A DNA stretch of 24,708 nucleotides. Origin: Candidatus Bathyarchaeota archaeon (GTDB taxonomy: Archaea > Thermoproteota > Bathyarchaeia > 40CM-2-53-6 > RBG-13-38-9). The first letter of the stretch is position 1; each line of letters opens with the position of its first letter. Below the pieces are notes generated by a model. The model was given only the letters and a program-made list of their open reading frames with translations. It did not search any database and was not told where the DNA came from. Both the position numbers and the translations under genes were made by a program. Where the stretch lies: positions 1 through 24,708 of the forward strand of contig JAPKYM010000190.1 of NCBI GenBank assembly GCA_026394315.1. Reading direction: 5' to 3'. Below, in pieces: positions 15,841 to 23,391 of the stretch.

Positions 15841-16176
15841 CTAACGATATCCTCTTTGCACTCTAACTATGACGTTTCTGCTCAGAGATTCGATAAGGCT
15901 GGAGTCGGCGACATCAATTAATTTATAGATCTTTGGAGAGGTAGCTGAGTAGAGCATCTTATTGCCTTCTTTACGTCTCTTCAAGATGCCGCAGTCGATC
16001 AAGACTTTAAGATGTCTAGAAACCGTTGGTTGCGTAAAGCCTACGGTTGGAATAATCTCGCAAGCGCATTTCTCGTCATCTCTCAGAAATTCCAGTATCT
16101 TCAGTCTGCTAGGATCGCCTAGTGCTTTGAATACAATTGATCTGAAGTTATTGATGCTTATTTCATCCATGAACAT
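15841..16176 (-). CDS. ArsR-family metalloid-responsive repressor 2
   Basis: A 111-residue winged-helix repressor. KALGDPSRLKILEFLRDDEK precedes the metal motif KCACEI (36-41; C37, C39), the recognition helix GFTQPTVSRHLKVL and the wing RRKEGNKMLY. It heads the - strand operon of lipoyl carrier 2, small thioredoxin, TlpA-like protein and CcdA. The palindrome at 16210-16235 upstream is the obvious operator. The effector could be As(III), Sb(III), another thiophilic metal or a sulfur species. Confidence 0.93.
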   Translation of the reverse strand: MFMDEISINNFRSIVFKALGDPSRLKILEFLRDDEKCACEIIPTVGFTQPTVSRHLKVLIDCGILKRRKEGNKMLYSATSPKIYKLIDVADSSLIESLSRNVIVRVQRGYR

Positions 16177-16209
16177 GCCCCCTGTAGCAGTCCAGTAACA
16201 TAGCTATAG

Positions 16210-16235
16210 GACTATATATGAATGCTTAAATAGTC
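16210..16235. promoter_or_regulatory. Palindromic operator over divergent TATA boxes
   Basis: GACTAT (16210-16215) and ATAGTC (16230-16235) form a perfect 6-base inverted repeat with a 14-base A/T-rich spacer. The spacer and arms contain CTATATATG and CTTAAATAG, possible TATA boxes for the two divergent genes (arsR2 on -, beta-propeller on +). A repressor dimer bound here would block both directions. ArsR2 is the likely ligand-controlled occupant. Confidence 0.5.
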
Positions 16236-16267
16236 TTATTTCTTTTTTTTCTAAAGGGGTCCACCAG

Positions 16268-18298
16268 TTGAGTGCGGACAAAGTAATTAGCATTCAAGAA
16301 GTGAGAATTATTCTTGCAATTATGCTCGCTCTGGCATTCTTAGCTCCGACAACCTATACGCTTGCACAAGAACCTGCCTCCAGTTATGCTGGTCTCATGC
16401 CAACTAAATTACAGAGGACTCTTGATGCATGGGGAAAAGGCCCTTTCTGTGCGGGCTGTCATAATATGCGGTACCCACTGCCCCCTGAAGGGCCCCTTCC
16501 TCAACCAGTGAATGCGTTTGAAGCAACCGAGATGGAACCTGGATTGAAACGACTTACGAACGATCCGGGTGCAGATGTTGGAGCAGTCTACAGTTCCAAA
16601 GAGGACAAGATAGTCTGGGCTACAGACAGCGTTGGTAATTGGACCATTTGGATAATGAATGGTGATGGAAGCAACAAGAAACAACTTACCTCTAATAATG
16701 TGATTAGTGGGTGGCCTTCATGGAGTCCAGATAGCCAAGAAATAGCGTACTGGTCGTTTAATCCGTCGTCAAAAACCTCTGATATCTGGAAGATGAAAAG
16801 TGACGGCAGCTCCAAAATGAAACTCACGACAGATGGAACATACAAGGGATCGCCTATGTGGAGCCCGAGAGGAGACAGAATAGCCTACACAGCAAACCAG
16901 ACAGGAAACATGGAAGTATACGTCATAAACACCGACGGTGGAGGACAGAAGCAACTAACCACAGGACACAATCCTGGCTATTCGCTTGAGACCCGCACCA
17001 CATGGAATCCCGACGGGGTGAGATTATACTATCAAGCGTTGACCTTTCCATTTCCGCCCTACACCGTCACGACCATTAGTGGAGATGTAGCCTTCGTTGA
17101 AATATTCATGGTAAACGTTGACACTGGCAAAGCGAGTAATCTTACGCCCAAGCTTCACGAGAACGTTCGTAGCGTGAGTTCCGACGGTGAGAAGATGGCG
17201 TGCATCTCATTGCGGTCACCAAACTACGGTCTCTGGATCATGAATACTGACGGATCCAACCAAACCCGTCTCACATGGGATGGCGCAGGTGACAGAGCTC
17301 CCAAGTTAAGCCCCGACGGCAAGAAGATAGCTTACTGGTCCTTAGCGTATGGAAACCAACCCGACATATGGATGATTAATGCCGACGGCACTAACAAGAC
17401 GAGGTTGACCACAAGTCCATATCAGGATGTCTATCCATCTTGGAGCCCTGACGGGAAGAAGGTAATATTTGAATCAGACAGGGCCGGCAGCTTTGACATA
17501 TGGCAGCTCTCGCTCCAACAACTAGTAACAGTGGAGGTATCATTCGAAGATTGTCCAGCCCCCGGGAGTGCTAGCAAAGCACTTCTGACTGTCAGATCCT
17601 CAGGAGATGGAAATAGGCAAGTGCAACTGGACAGGGTTGGATTACATTTTGACTGGAATAACGAAAGCAAATACACTGAGAATAGGAGTTCCCTTCCAAA
17701 GACTCTTTCTGGCCCCAACGATGTGTATCAGCTCTACGTTGGTTTATCAGTTCCAAAAGAGGCCAAGTTTGGATATCACTTCTATGATGTCAGAGTTGAG
17801 TACACGGAAATGAAGGGGGGAGTGATGGGAACAACTAGAACCTATGAACACTCCTCTGGAGACTTGGAGGTTGGAACCTTAGCAAGGAGACAATGTGGAG
17901 AACTGTACAAAGATCTTGGCACCGAGTTGGAACGACGCCACGAGGCGGAGATAAACCGATCAATATCGATTGGTAAGACTACATCCGAAGTGGTTTTGCC
18001 TCTTAAGGGCTACTTTGATTACCTTCTTAGACCGGAAGCCGAGTCTTTTGTGAGAGCTAATAATGAGTTCGATGCGGCAGAGTCATTACTGCGCCAAGGG
18101 GACTATGAAGCAGCATTGCCCCACTTTCTGACGGTAAGAACTATTCTGACTGAACATCAGCCAGCGACAACAGCGGAGCAGTCTTCTTCTCTCTCACTGA
18201 TTTTACTAACATCACTTCCACTTGCCGTTGTGATAGTCGTATCTTTCCTAGTGCTGCGTTCAAGGATCGAGAGGGGCAGCACGCGCAATGATGGTTAA
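16268..18298 (+). CDS. Secreted TolB-like beta-propeller protein with a CXXCH motif
   Basis: A 676-residue exported, C-terminally anchored protein. N-terminal hydrophobic segment (about 13-33), then CAGCH at 61-65, a possible covalent haem c site. Six PD40-type propeller blades follow (about 95-415), with repeats such as IWIMNGDGSNKKQLT and YPSWSPDGKKVIFESD. A beta-rich domain spans about 420-515, a helical tail with a TPR-like GDYEAALPHF (611-620) comes next, and a membrane helix (641-663). The TTG start has GGGGT ahead of it. It is divergent from the arsR2 operon across a shared palindrome, and that operon contains TlpA- and CcdA-like proteins, which elsewhere prepare CXXCH sites for haem. 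Haem attachment is not proven, because a single motif can arise by chance. Confidence 0.85.
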   Translation: MSADKVISIQEVRIILAIMLALAFLAPTTYTLAQEPASSYAGLMPTKLQRTLDAWGKGPFCAGCHNMRYPLPPEGPLPQPVNAFEATEMEPGLKRLTNDPGADVGAVYSSKEDKIVWATDSVGNWTIWIMNGDGSNKKQLTSNNVISGWPSWSPDSQEIAYWSFNPSSKTSDIWKMKSDGSSKMKLTTDGTYKGSPMWSPRGDRIAYTANQTGNMEVYVINTDGGGQKQLTTGHNPGYSLETRTTWNPDGVRLYYQALTFPFPPYTVTTISGDVAFVEIFMVNVDTGKASNLTPKLHENVRSVSSDGEKMACISLRSPNYGLWIMNTDGSNQTRLTWDGAGDRAPKLSPDGKKIAYWSLAYGNQPDIWMINADGTNKTRLTTSPYQDVYPSWSPDGKKVIFESDRAGSFDIWQLSLQQLVTVEVSFEDCPAPGSASKALLTVRSSGDGNRQVQLDRVGLHFDWNNESKYTENRSSLPKTLSGPNDVYQLYVGLSVPKEAKFGYHFYDVRVEYTEMKGGVMGTTRTYEHSSGDLEVGTLARRQCGELYKDLGTELERRHEAEINRSISIGKTTSEVVLPLKGYFDYLLRPEAESFVRANNEFDAAESLLRQGDYEAALPHFLTVRTILTEHQPATTAEQSSSLSLILLTSLPLAVVIVVSFLVLRSRIERGSTRNDG

Positions 18299-18315
18299 GC
18301 GCACGCTATTCCTTC

Positions 18316-18429
18316 ATGGCGATTCAGATGAAGAAGAAAGTTCTATTCATTTGTACGCATAATTCGGCTCGTTCTCAGATGGCAGAAGGATTGATGAATG
18401 CGCTTTATGGGAGTGAATATGAAGGTTAG
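18316..18429 (+). pseudogene. arsC: Truncated arsC (low-molecular-weight phosphatase type arsenate reductase)
   Basis: Right after the propeller gene, ATG 18316 (or 18328) opens a frame with KVLFICTHNSARSQMAEGLM, the anion-binding loop and first helix of the thioredoxin-coupled arsenate reductase family. The nucleophilic Cys in CTHNSARS is intact. After LYGSEYEG the frame ends at TAG 18427-18429, about 33-37 residues in, against roughly 130-140 for the family, and no arsC-like sequence follows in any frame I checked. The break lies exactly where the next Ig-like gene begins, so it is a recombination scar. Confidence 0.8.
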
Positions 18430-18883
18430 CGTGCGCGATAGAGAGGAAGCTATTAGGGCGCTTCTAGCTGGTCTGATGTTATTAGTGCTATTTGGTCTGG
18501 TTACATATTATGCATTAATGAACCCTGGACCGCGTATTGAAGCCTCCAAACTTGTCTTGTTGGGCCCGTCCGAGTATTCGCGGGACGTAGTAGCGGAACT
18601 GACTATCAAAGCTGTGGACAATGAGGGTATTGTGGATTCAAGCAGAAGTGATCTTATTAGAGTCTCACTTGACCCTAGTAGCCACGCTCAACTCGGATTC
18701 TCTGACCAATCAGGAACTACATGGTCCAGTTCATTGACTATAAGACTTGAGGCAGGACAACGCAAAGTAACATTCCTAGATAGGCAAGATGAGAAGGTTC
18801 GCGTAGCGGTTGAATGGTTGGAGGGAAAATCACCACTAAAGCCTGCTGTGATAGAACTGTATAGTGGATGGCGAGGATTCTGA
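18419..18883 (+). CDS. Membrane-anchored small Ig-like protein, paralogue B
   Basis: About 154 residues: basic N-terminus (VSVRDREEA), one membrane helix, then a single all-beta domain with KLVLLGPS, KAVDNEGIVD, RSDLIRVSL, TWSSSLTIRLEAG and EGKSPL. It belongs to the six-member family of this window. In-frame ATGs at 18398 and 18407 lie inside the arsC fragment; GGGAGTGA just upstream supports ATG 18419. The gene has therefore been joined to the broken arsC head. It overlaps paralogue C by 16 bases. No function known. Confidence 0.72.
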   Translation: MKVSVRDREEAIRALLAGLMLLVLFGLVTYYALMNPGPRIEASKLVLLGPSEYSRDVVAELTIKAVDNEGIVDSSRSDLIRVSLDPSSHAQLGFSDQSGTTWSSSLTIRLEAGQRKVTFLDRQDEKVRVAVEWLEGKSPLKPAVIELYSGWRGF

Positions 18884-19332
18884 ATCTACGCATTAAACTG
18901 GACCGTGGAGAAACAGCTAAAGTTGCCACTGCAGCTGCTATTTTGGTATTGATCGTAGTCGTCAGCTCGTACCAGATCCTGACCGAGAGACAACCTCGAC
19001 CGGCCAAATTGGTAGTAGTCGTTCCATCTCGCCTCTATGTCGATCAGGAAGTACCGCTTAAGGTCTCGATTGTCAATTACAAAGGAGAATACATAGGAGG
19101 TAGAAATGACCTCGTTGAAGTCTCTATCGTGACTGAAGGGAGGGGTGTGATTGGTGTTAGGAACGATTCCAAGATTCTATGGTCCAAGAAGTTAAGTATT
19201 CAACTAAGGGAGGGTGCCGCGGATATATGGTTTAGAGACCCAGATGTGGAACCAGTGACCATTATAGCCAAACAGGTTGAGGGTGGAACCCCACTTGAAG
19301 AGACCAAGTCTACATTCATTCCATATCATTGA
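18868..19332 (+). CDS. Membrane-anchored small Ig-like protein, paralogue C
   Basis: 154 residues: N-terminus IKLDRGETAKV, a membrane helix (about 20-36), then the beta domain with AKLVVVVPSRL, RNDLVEVSI, LWSKKLSIQLREG and EGGTPL. It is the closest relative of paralogue A, 14 kb away, including the cytoplasmic N-terminal residues. The ATG lies inside the end of paralogue B, so B and C are translated as a pair. Not recognised as any named family. Confidence 0.74.
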   Translation: MARILNLRIKLDRGETAKVATAAAILVLIVVVSSYQILTERQPRPAKLVVVVPSRLYVDQEVPLKVSIVNYKGEYIGGRNDLVEVSIVTEGRGVIGVRNDSKILWSKKLSIQLREGAADIWFRDPDVEPVTIIAKQVEGGTPLEETKSTFIPYH

Positions 19333-19630
19333 TGCTGTCATCTCCTTTGAACGGTAGAGATATACACGTGCTCTATGATCGATTTCTCTTGTAAGAGAGT
19401 TGGAGAACACTGAAGACTTAATTGAATCCATGGAAATAGAGGACACTGGATTGAGTGCTGATCCAACTAAGACATGAGTTGTGGCAAGGACGAGTAAAGA
19501 ACCAAAAGAAGTTTTGTGATGTCTTTGCGGAAACCCTAAATTCCATGCGTCACAAAGGTAATGATAGAGGCTAATAGTTAGATCATAACTAGGTGTTACT
19601 CTAAGTCACATTAGGAGGGATATCCGTAAA
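19333..19630. other. 298-base gap without a clear gene
   Basis: Between paralogues C and D I see no convincing gene. A short + frame (ending in TGA near 19477) gives an acidic peptide with ELENTEDLIESMEIED, but it lacks a clear start site. AGGAGG at 19613-19618 precedes paralogue D. An upstream promoter for D is likely in this gap, but no single TATA box stands out. Confidence 0.4.
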
Positions 19631-19990
19631 ATGGATGAAAAAAAGATCGAGCCACCAGAAAAAAAGCAACCAGAAGCTACACGTTTAGTGATATTTTTGC
19701 CAGGAATAGATAGATCAACTGAGAAGACACTCCGAGTCGCCGCTGTGACCGACGAGGGCAAGGTTGATACTACCAGAGATGATATCGTAGAACTTTCAAT
19801 AGGTCAAGATTGTCGCTTACGCTTCAAAGACTCATCAAAAAAAGTAGAATTGAAGTTGCTTAATGGAGAAGCAAACGCAAACTTATTATCGAACCAGTTG
19901 CCTGAAGCGTCAATCTTCAAGGCTAGGTGGATAAGCGGGAGAACACCTCTTCAGCCAACTCAAGTAACGTATCTAGGGATATCACACTGA
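19631..19990 (+). CDS. Soluble Ig-like protein, paralogue D (no membrane anchor)
   Basis: 119 residues. It is the only family member without the N-terminal membrane helix; instead it begins with a charged, Pro/Lys-rich segment (DEKKIEPPEKKQPE). The domain has TRLVIFLPG, RVAAVTDEGKVDTTRDDIVELSI, VELKLLNGEA and ISGRTPLQP, closest to paralogues E and F. A strong AGGAGG lies 12 bases before the ATG. It may have lost its anchor, or act as a cytoplasmic partner. The 157 bases after it (19991-20147), between convergent genes, hold nothing I can name. Confidence 0.7.
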   Translation: MDEKKIEPPEKKQPEATRLVIFLPGIDRSTEKTLRVAAVTDEGKVDTTRDDIVELSIGQDCRLRFKDSSKKVELKLLNGEANANLLSNQLPEASIFKARWISGRTPLQPTQVTYLGISH

Positions 19991-20147
19991 CTCCATATGG
20001 TACGCGCGCTATATGTAGAGCCATTCAAGCGGTAGAGGCGCCTGTCTGGACAGTCTATGGCAATTTTCCTATTGATGATACCTTGTCCTCATATGGTAGA
20101 AGAGTCCGTCTGTAATACGATCTCGTGAACTTTTCCAAGCGTTGCTT

Positions 20148-20690
20148 CTAATAGTTCCACATTAGCGGGGATACAAGAGTTGTTACTCCCTTTAGCGGAG
20201 TTGGACCGCTAACCCACCTAGCGGTCAGGAATGAAGTCTGCAGATTCTTCATTTTTATTCCTACACTTACTTCTCCATTTTTTAGCGAAACCTTAGACTG
20301 TGCAAGTTCGCTGCTACTAGCACCCTCAAAGAAGAGGTCGACCACATCGTCTCGGGTATTGTCTAACTGTCCTGATTCGTCAACAGCAGATACTATGACG
20401 GCGAGTTTGTCGTCGCTTACAGCATTGATCGTAATCGTCAGTCTGACGGCTACGGGCTTGGCTTTTGATGGTGTCGGCCATGAGGAGTAGTATATTGGCA
20501 ATGATATTAGCAGTACTAAGAGGATTGCTGAGAAGATTGTCTGGCTTCTTCTGACAACTTTCGACCGTGGAAGAGTACTCCACTTGAATAATGAGGAGTA
20601 ACTATTCTTCAGCATCCTGGATTGCCTACCTCGTCTTAGTGATAAACCACTTGGCATACTCTGCCTTAAGGATCTGAGGCTATTCTCCAC
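20148..20690 (-). CDS. Membrane-anchored small Ig-like protein, paralogue E
   Basis: Up to 180 residues, with an unusually long, Arg/Ser-rich basic N-terminus (about 48 residues) before the membrane helix (about 51-70). The beta domain has VRLTITI, SAVDESGQLDNTRDDVVDL, VSLKNGEVSV and VSGPTPLKG. Start is uncertain: ATG 20690 overlaps the end of paralogue F by 11 bases, while ATGs at 20657 and 20615 would shorten the basic region. The overlap suggests co-translation with F. Function unknown. Confidence 0.7.
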   Translation of the reverse strand: MENSLRSLRQSMPSGLSLRRGRQSRMLKNSYSSLFKWSTLPRSKVVRRSQTIFSAILLVLLISLPIYYSSWPTPSKAKPVAVRLTITINAVSDDKLAVIVSAVDESGQLDNTRDDVVDLFFEGASSSELAQSKVSLKNGEVSVGIKMKNLQTSFLTARWVSGPTPLKGVTTLVSPLMWNY

Positions 20691-21141
20691 CGACGCCTAT
20701 ATGTAGTGTAAACATGCTCGACTTAAGCTCTGATCTACCGTTCTTCCAGTTTACTGTTATCCGCACGAGCTCCGTTGTCGTACCGATGACTGATACCTGT
20801 GCTGTTCCGTTCTCAAGCTTTACCGTAGTAGTACTCAATTTCGCGGCAGTCTTCATATAACTAAGCGAAGTCAGATTCAAATCGACTAGATCGTCCCTGC
20901 TAGCATCGATTTCGCCTGTATTATCTACCGCTCTGATCGACAACGGTGAAGATCTTCCGACCTCGATATTGTAGCCTTCATGGAAAATCACGAGTCTGGT
21001 TGCGCCAGTATTTTCCGGAGTTGGAACTTGCTCCTGAACCTTCGAGACCACGTTCGGAGCAACTGCTAGTACTATCGCCACAAGAAGAGCGACTGAAAAC
21101 AGTCTTTGTGCTTTTCTAATATGCATCGAATTGATTCTCAT
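20680..21141 (-). CDS. Membrane-anchored small Ig-like protein, paralogue F
   Basis: 153 residues: short basic N-terminus, a hydrophobic segment (about 14-34) that could be a signal or an anchor, then the domain with TRLVIFHEG, RAVDNTGEIDASRDDLVDLNL, VKLENGTAQV and KNGRSEL in place of the usual GxTPL. GGAG sits about seven bases ahead of the ATG. It lies 51 bases behind the NapH-like ferredoxin gene on the same strand and overlaps paralogue E, so the three may be one transcript. Confidence 0.72.
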   Translation of the reverse strand: MRINSMHIRKAQRLFSVALLVAIVLAVAPNVVSKVQEQVPTPENTGATRLVIFHEGYNIEVGRSSPLSIRAVDNTGEIDASRDDLVDLNLTSLSYMKTAAKLSTTTVKLENGTAQVSVIGTTTELVRITVNWKNGRSELKSSMFTLHIGVGGE

Positions 21142-21192
21142 ATTTCCGCTCCGGAATTGATCTGATTCACAATTATTTTTTTTGCGCGAGCT

Positions 21193-22377
21193 TTACCAAA
21201 GCTTGACGAGATGTGGTGCTACTTGGACAATTGATATTATAAACCAGACATACCATATCATGCCTGCGGATACGGCTATGGGAATGAACCAAGATCTAAC
21301 TTTCTTTGATGTTCCCAGCAGATATAGATCTATAGCTTTTTCTGGGCACTGATCCATGCAGGCTCCACATTTTATACAATCGACATTGGGAGCGGACATT
21401 TCATTTATTGTTTGTCTGGTCATGGCATACATTGGACACACATGGGTACAGGAATAGTCTTTGGTACATTTCTTCGGATCAACCCTTACGTTGAATGGAG
21501 TCACACGTTCTATGAGATTCAGTAGGGCACCGACTGGACACAAGATCGAACACCAAGAACGCTTTCCTGTCATGAAAGGCAGAATTATGACAAACATTGT
21601 TAACACTAATACCGCGGTTATCGCCCACCAAATATACTGGAAAAGCCAAGTCCAACATATTACACATATTATGGGAATTGTTAGTCCCACTCCTAGGAGC
21701 AAGAGCGCGAAGGCGACACCATACTTAATGTCCTTGATATCTTCACGGACTCCGTCCAAAACTGCTTCTCTTTTTCCTGGTTCTTGGTAGTTCTTCCTGA
21801 ATCTTCTCAGAATCCACCATTGTTTTCCAGTTCTTCTAAATGCGTCAACACTCCCACCAAAGTAGCAGACCCAACCGCAGAAGCCTCTGCCTAGAACCAC
21901 AGCTGTCGCAAGAAAAGGAACTAGCACAAGTATTGAGAGATAAAAGATTGATGAGGGCCAAACCACGGGTATTCCTGAGACTTTTTCAACTGCTGTTTCA
22001 GATCCCCATAGAGGTATGCTTACAGTGATATCTGGAAGATTGAAATTGCAGGGTACGAGGGCTCTCCCTATCGTTGGCATTCCACTATAGTAATAGACAC
22101 GCAAGTGACCGCTAATCCATTTTAGGAGTGACGTAAAACCTATGAATGAAAAAATTGTGATTGTCCCAATCCATGTCACAAGGGCATAGTATATTACAAG
22201 TGCTCTTCTATAGCGGGTAATCCTCTCGCTACGGAGTAGAATGAAGGAAGCTATTCCCGAAAGGACTGCCAGAAAAAGCCCAATCCAAAGATACGATCTG
22301 TAGTAAAGGCTGAAAAGGAAAGCGGCAACAATGAGACTCGCTATGTATGCTAGTCTTTTCGATGTTGCAGGATTCAA
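21193..22377 (-). CDS. NapH/NosR-like membrane ferredoxin
   Basis: A 394-residue membrane electron-transfer protein with about six hydrophobic segments. Two CXXXC motifs face each other at membrane ends: GRGFCGWVCYFGG (C167, C171) and RSWCSILCPVG (C276, C280). Two ferredoxin-type clusters follow: KKCTKDYSCTHVCP (C304, C310, C314) and CIKCGACMDQCPEKA (C334, C337, C340, C344). Proteins of this build pass electrons between a membrane quinol pool or soluble carrier and a partner redox enzyme; the partner is not evident. The TTG start has AAGGTG (22386-22391) eight bases ahead. TATA-like sequences lie about 50 bases upstream. Confidence 0.88.
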   Translation of the reverse strand: MNPATSKRLAYIASLIVAAFLFSLYYRSYLWIGLFLAVLSGIASFILLRSERITRYRRALVIYYALVTWIGTITIFSFIGFTSLLKWISGHLRVYYYSGMPTIGRALVPCNFNLPDITVSIPLWGSETAVEKVSGIPVVWPSSIFYLSILVLVPFLATAVVLGRGFCGWVCYFGGSVDAFRRTGKQWWILRRFRKNYQEPGKREAVLDGVREDIKDIKYGVAFALLLLGVGLTIPIICVICWTWLFQYIWWAITAVLVLTMFVIILPFMTGKRSWCSILCPVGALLNLIERVTPFNVRVDPKKCTKDYSCTHVCPMYAMTRQTINEMSAPNVDCIKCGACMDQCPEKAIDLYLLGTSKKVRSWFIPIAVSAGMIWYVWFIISIVQVAPHLVKLW

Positions 22378-22428
22378 TACGCTTACACCTTGCGGTATAA
22401 ACTGGCCTAATCTTGAATCCAGATGAGA

Positions 22429-22445
22429 CTATAAATCAGTTTCCC
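22429..22445 (-). promoter_or_regulatory. Likely TATA/BRE promoter of the NapH-like gene
   Basis: On the - strand GAAACTGATTTATAG combines a purine-rich BRE-like element with TTTATAG, about 50 bases before the TTG start. A second box, GTTTATACC (22394-22402), is closer to the gene but may be too close to the start. Confidence 0.4.
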
Positions 22446-22450
22446 AGAAA

Positions 22451-22490
22451 TTGAAAAAATGGGAAGAAGATGGCGTATGATTACGCCATC
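22451..22490 (-). terminator. Hairpin and T-tract terminator after the FAD-subunit gene
   Basis: A perfect 9-base stem, GATGGCGTA and TACGCCATC with loop TGAT (22469-22490), includes the TAA stop codon of the - strand gene. On that strand it is followed within ten bases by a run of six T (22454-22459). This looks like a hairpin-assisted terminator, unusual for archaea, which mostly rely on T-tracts alone. A second weaker hairpin, TTCCCA and TGGGAA, spans 22441-22465. Confidence 0.45.
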
Positions 22491-23377
22491 GCTTCTTTCA
22501 GGATAGTTTTCGCTATTTGCACTTTGTATTTGTTCATGCTCAGCGGGGTTGCACTACCTAGGGCTGATGTTACTTCGTCAGGGGTTCCGCTCACAACTAC
22601 TGGAGCTACTCCGCCCAACGCGGCGATTGTTCCTTTAGATGTCGTAGCTACGGCTGCACTTGCAACCGCGAAGTCCCATGTTTTTCTTATCTTGAACTTC
22701 TTGAAGCTGCCTTTGGATGGTGCCTCAGGTATAGTGATCCAAGTGATGATTTCGCCTTGTTTCAGTGTGTTGCCCAAGGTCACGTAGAAGTCCTTGATTG
22801 GTACATCTCTGGATCCGCCTGGTCCCTCAACCTTTAGTGAAGCATTCAGGGCTGTAAAGGTGGTTGCCAAGTCGCTTGCGATGACAGCGTTGCAGACCTT
22901 CTGCTGTAGTATTGCACCGTACCTGTTGTCTCCGCCGGGCTGGTAGCAGACTGGTCCTCCTTTCCTGTAGCAGAAGAAATCTGCCTTGACATAGTACCAG
23001 CATCTCACCTGCTGACAGAGGTTGCCTCCTACCGTGCCCATGTTACGGAGTTGAGGTGATGATATTAGATTGACTGCATCAGCAATCATTGGGCATTTGC
23101 TTTTGATGACACTTGATTCGGCAAGGTCGACGAGTTTTGTGAGGGCCCCTATCTTTATGGCTCCTCCATCTTCCGTGACTTGGTCAAGTCCTGGTATGGT
23201 CTTCAGGTTTACGATCGCTTCTGGTGTTGGTAGATACTTCTTCTTTAGTATGTCCATTAGTGCTGTTCCGCCGGCGATAGGCTTGGCCTTTTCACCGTAC
23301 TTGTTGAGTAGTGCAGTAGCCTCTTCAACGGTCTTGGCGTCGTAGTGTGCGAATCTCGTTATGTATCTAAGAGACAT
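22481..23377 (-). CDS. FAD-binding subunit of a xanthine dehydrogenase-family enzyme, with Fe-S insert
   Basis: A 298-residue flavoprotein subunit that passes electrons within a molybdenum hydroxylase. The FAD sites are PIAGGTALM (33-41) and RNMGTVGGNL (111-120). Between them and ASDLATTF lies an insert of about 40 residues with C121, C126, C136, C144 and C162, as in the beta subunit of 4-hydroxybenzoyl-CoA reductase, where an extra [4Fe-4S] cluster sits. The insert's CWYY and the CY pairs are characteristic. This points to a low-potential reductase of an aromatic or similar compound rather than a plain oxidase. It starts 14 bases behind the molybdopterin subunit, with GAGATGAG ahead of the ATG. 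Confidence 0.93.
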   Translation of the reverse strand: MSLRYITRFAHYDAKTVEEATALLNKYGEKAKPIAGGTALMDILKKKYLPTPEAIVNLKTIPGLDQVTEDGGAIKIGALTKLVDLAESSVIKSKCPMIADAVNLISSPQLRNMGTVGGNLCQQVRCWYYVKADFFCYRKGGPVCYQPGGDNRYGAILQQKVCNAVIASDLATTFTALNASLKVEGPGGSRDVPIKDFYVTLGNTLKQGEIITWITIPEAPSKGSFKKFKIRKTWDFAVASAAVATTSKGTIAALGGVAPVVVSGTPDEVTSALGSATPLSMNKYKVQIAKTILKEAMA

Positions 23378-23391
23378 TCTTTTCTCATCTC

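Noticed and set aside
16236..16251. T-rich run as a terminator
   Set aside because: It lies between the divergent promoters and the + gene's start, so on the + strand it would be in the leader; more likely incidental or part of the promoter region.
19927..20115. 62-codon + strand ORF running out of paralogue D
   Set aside because: It begins inside D in another frame, has no ribosome site and no recognisable content.
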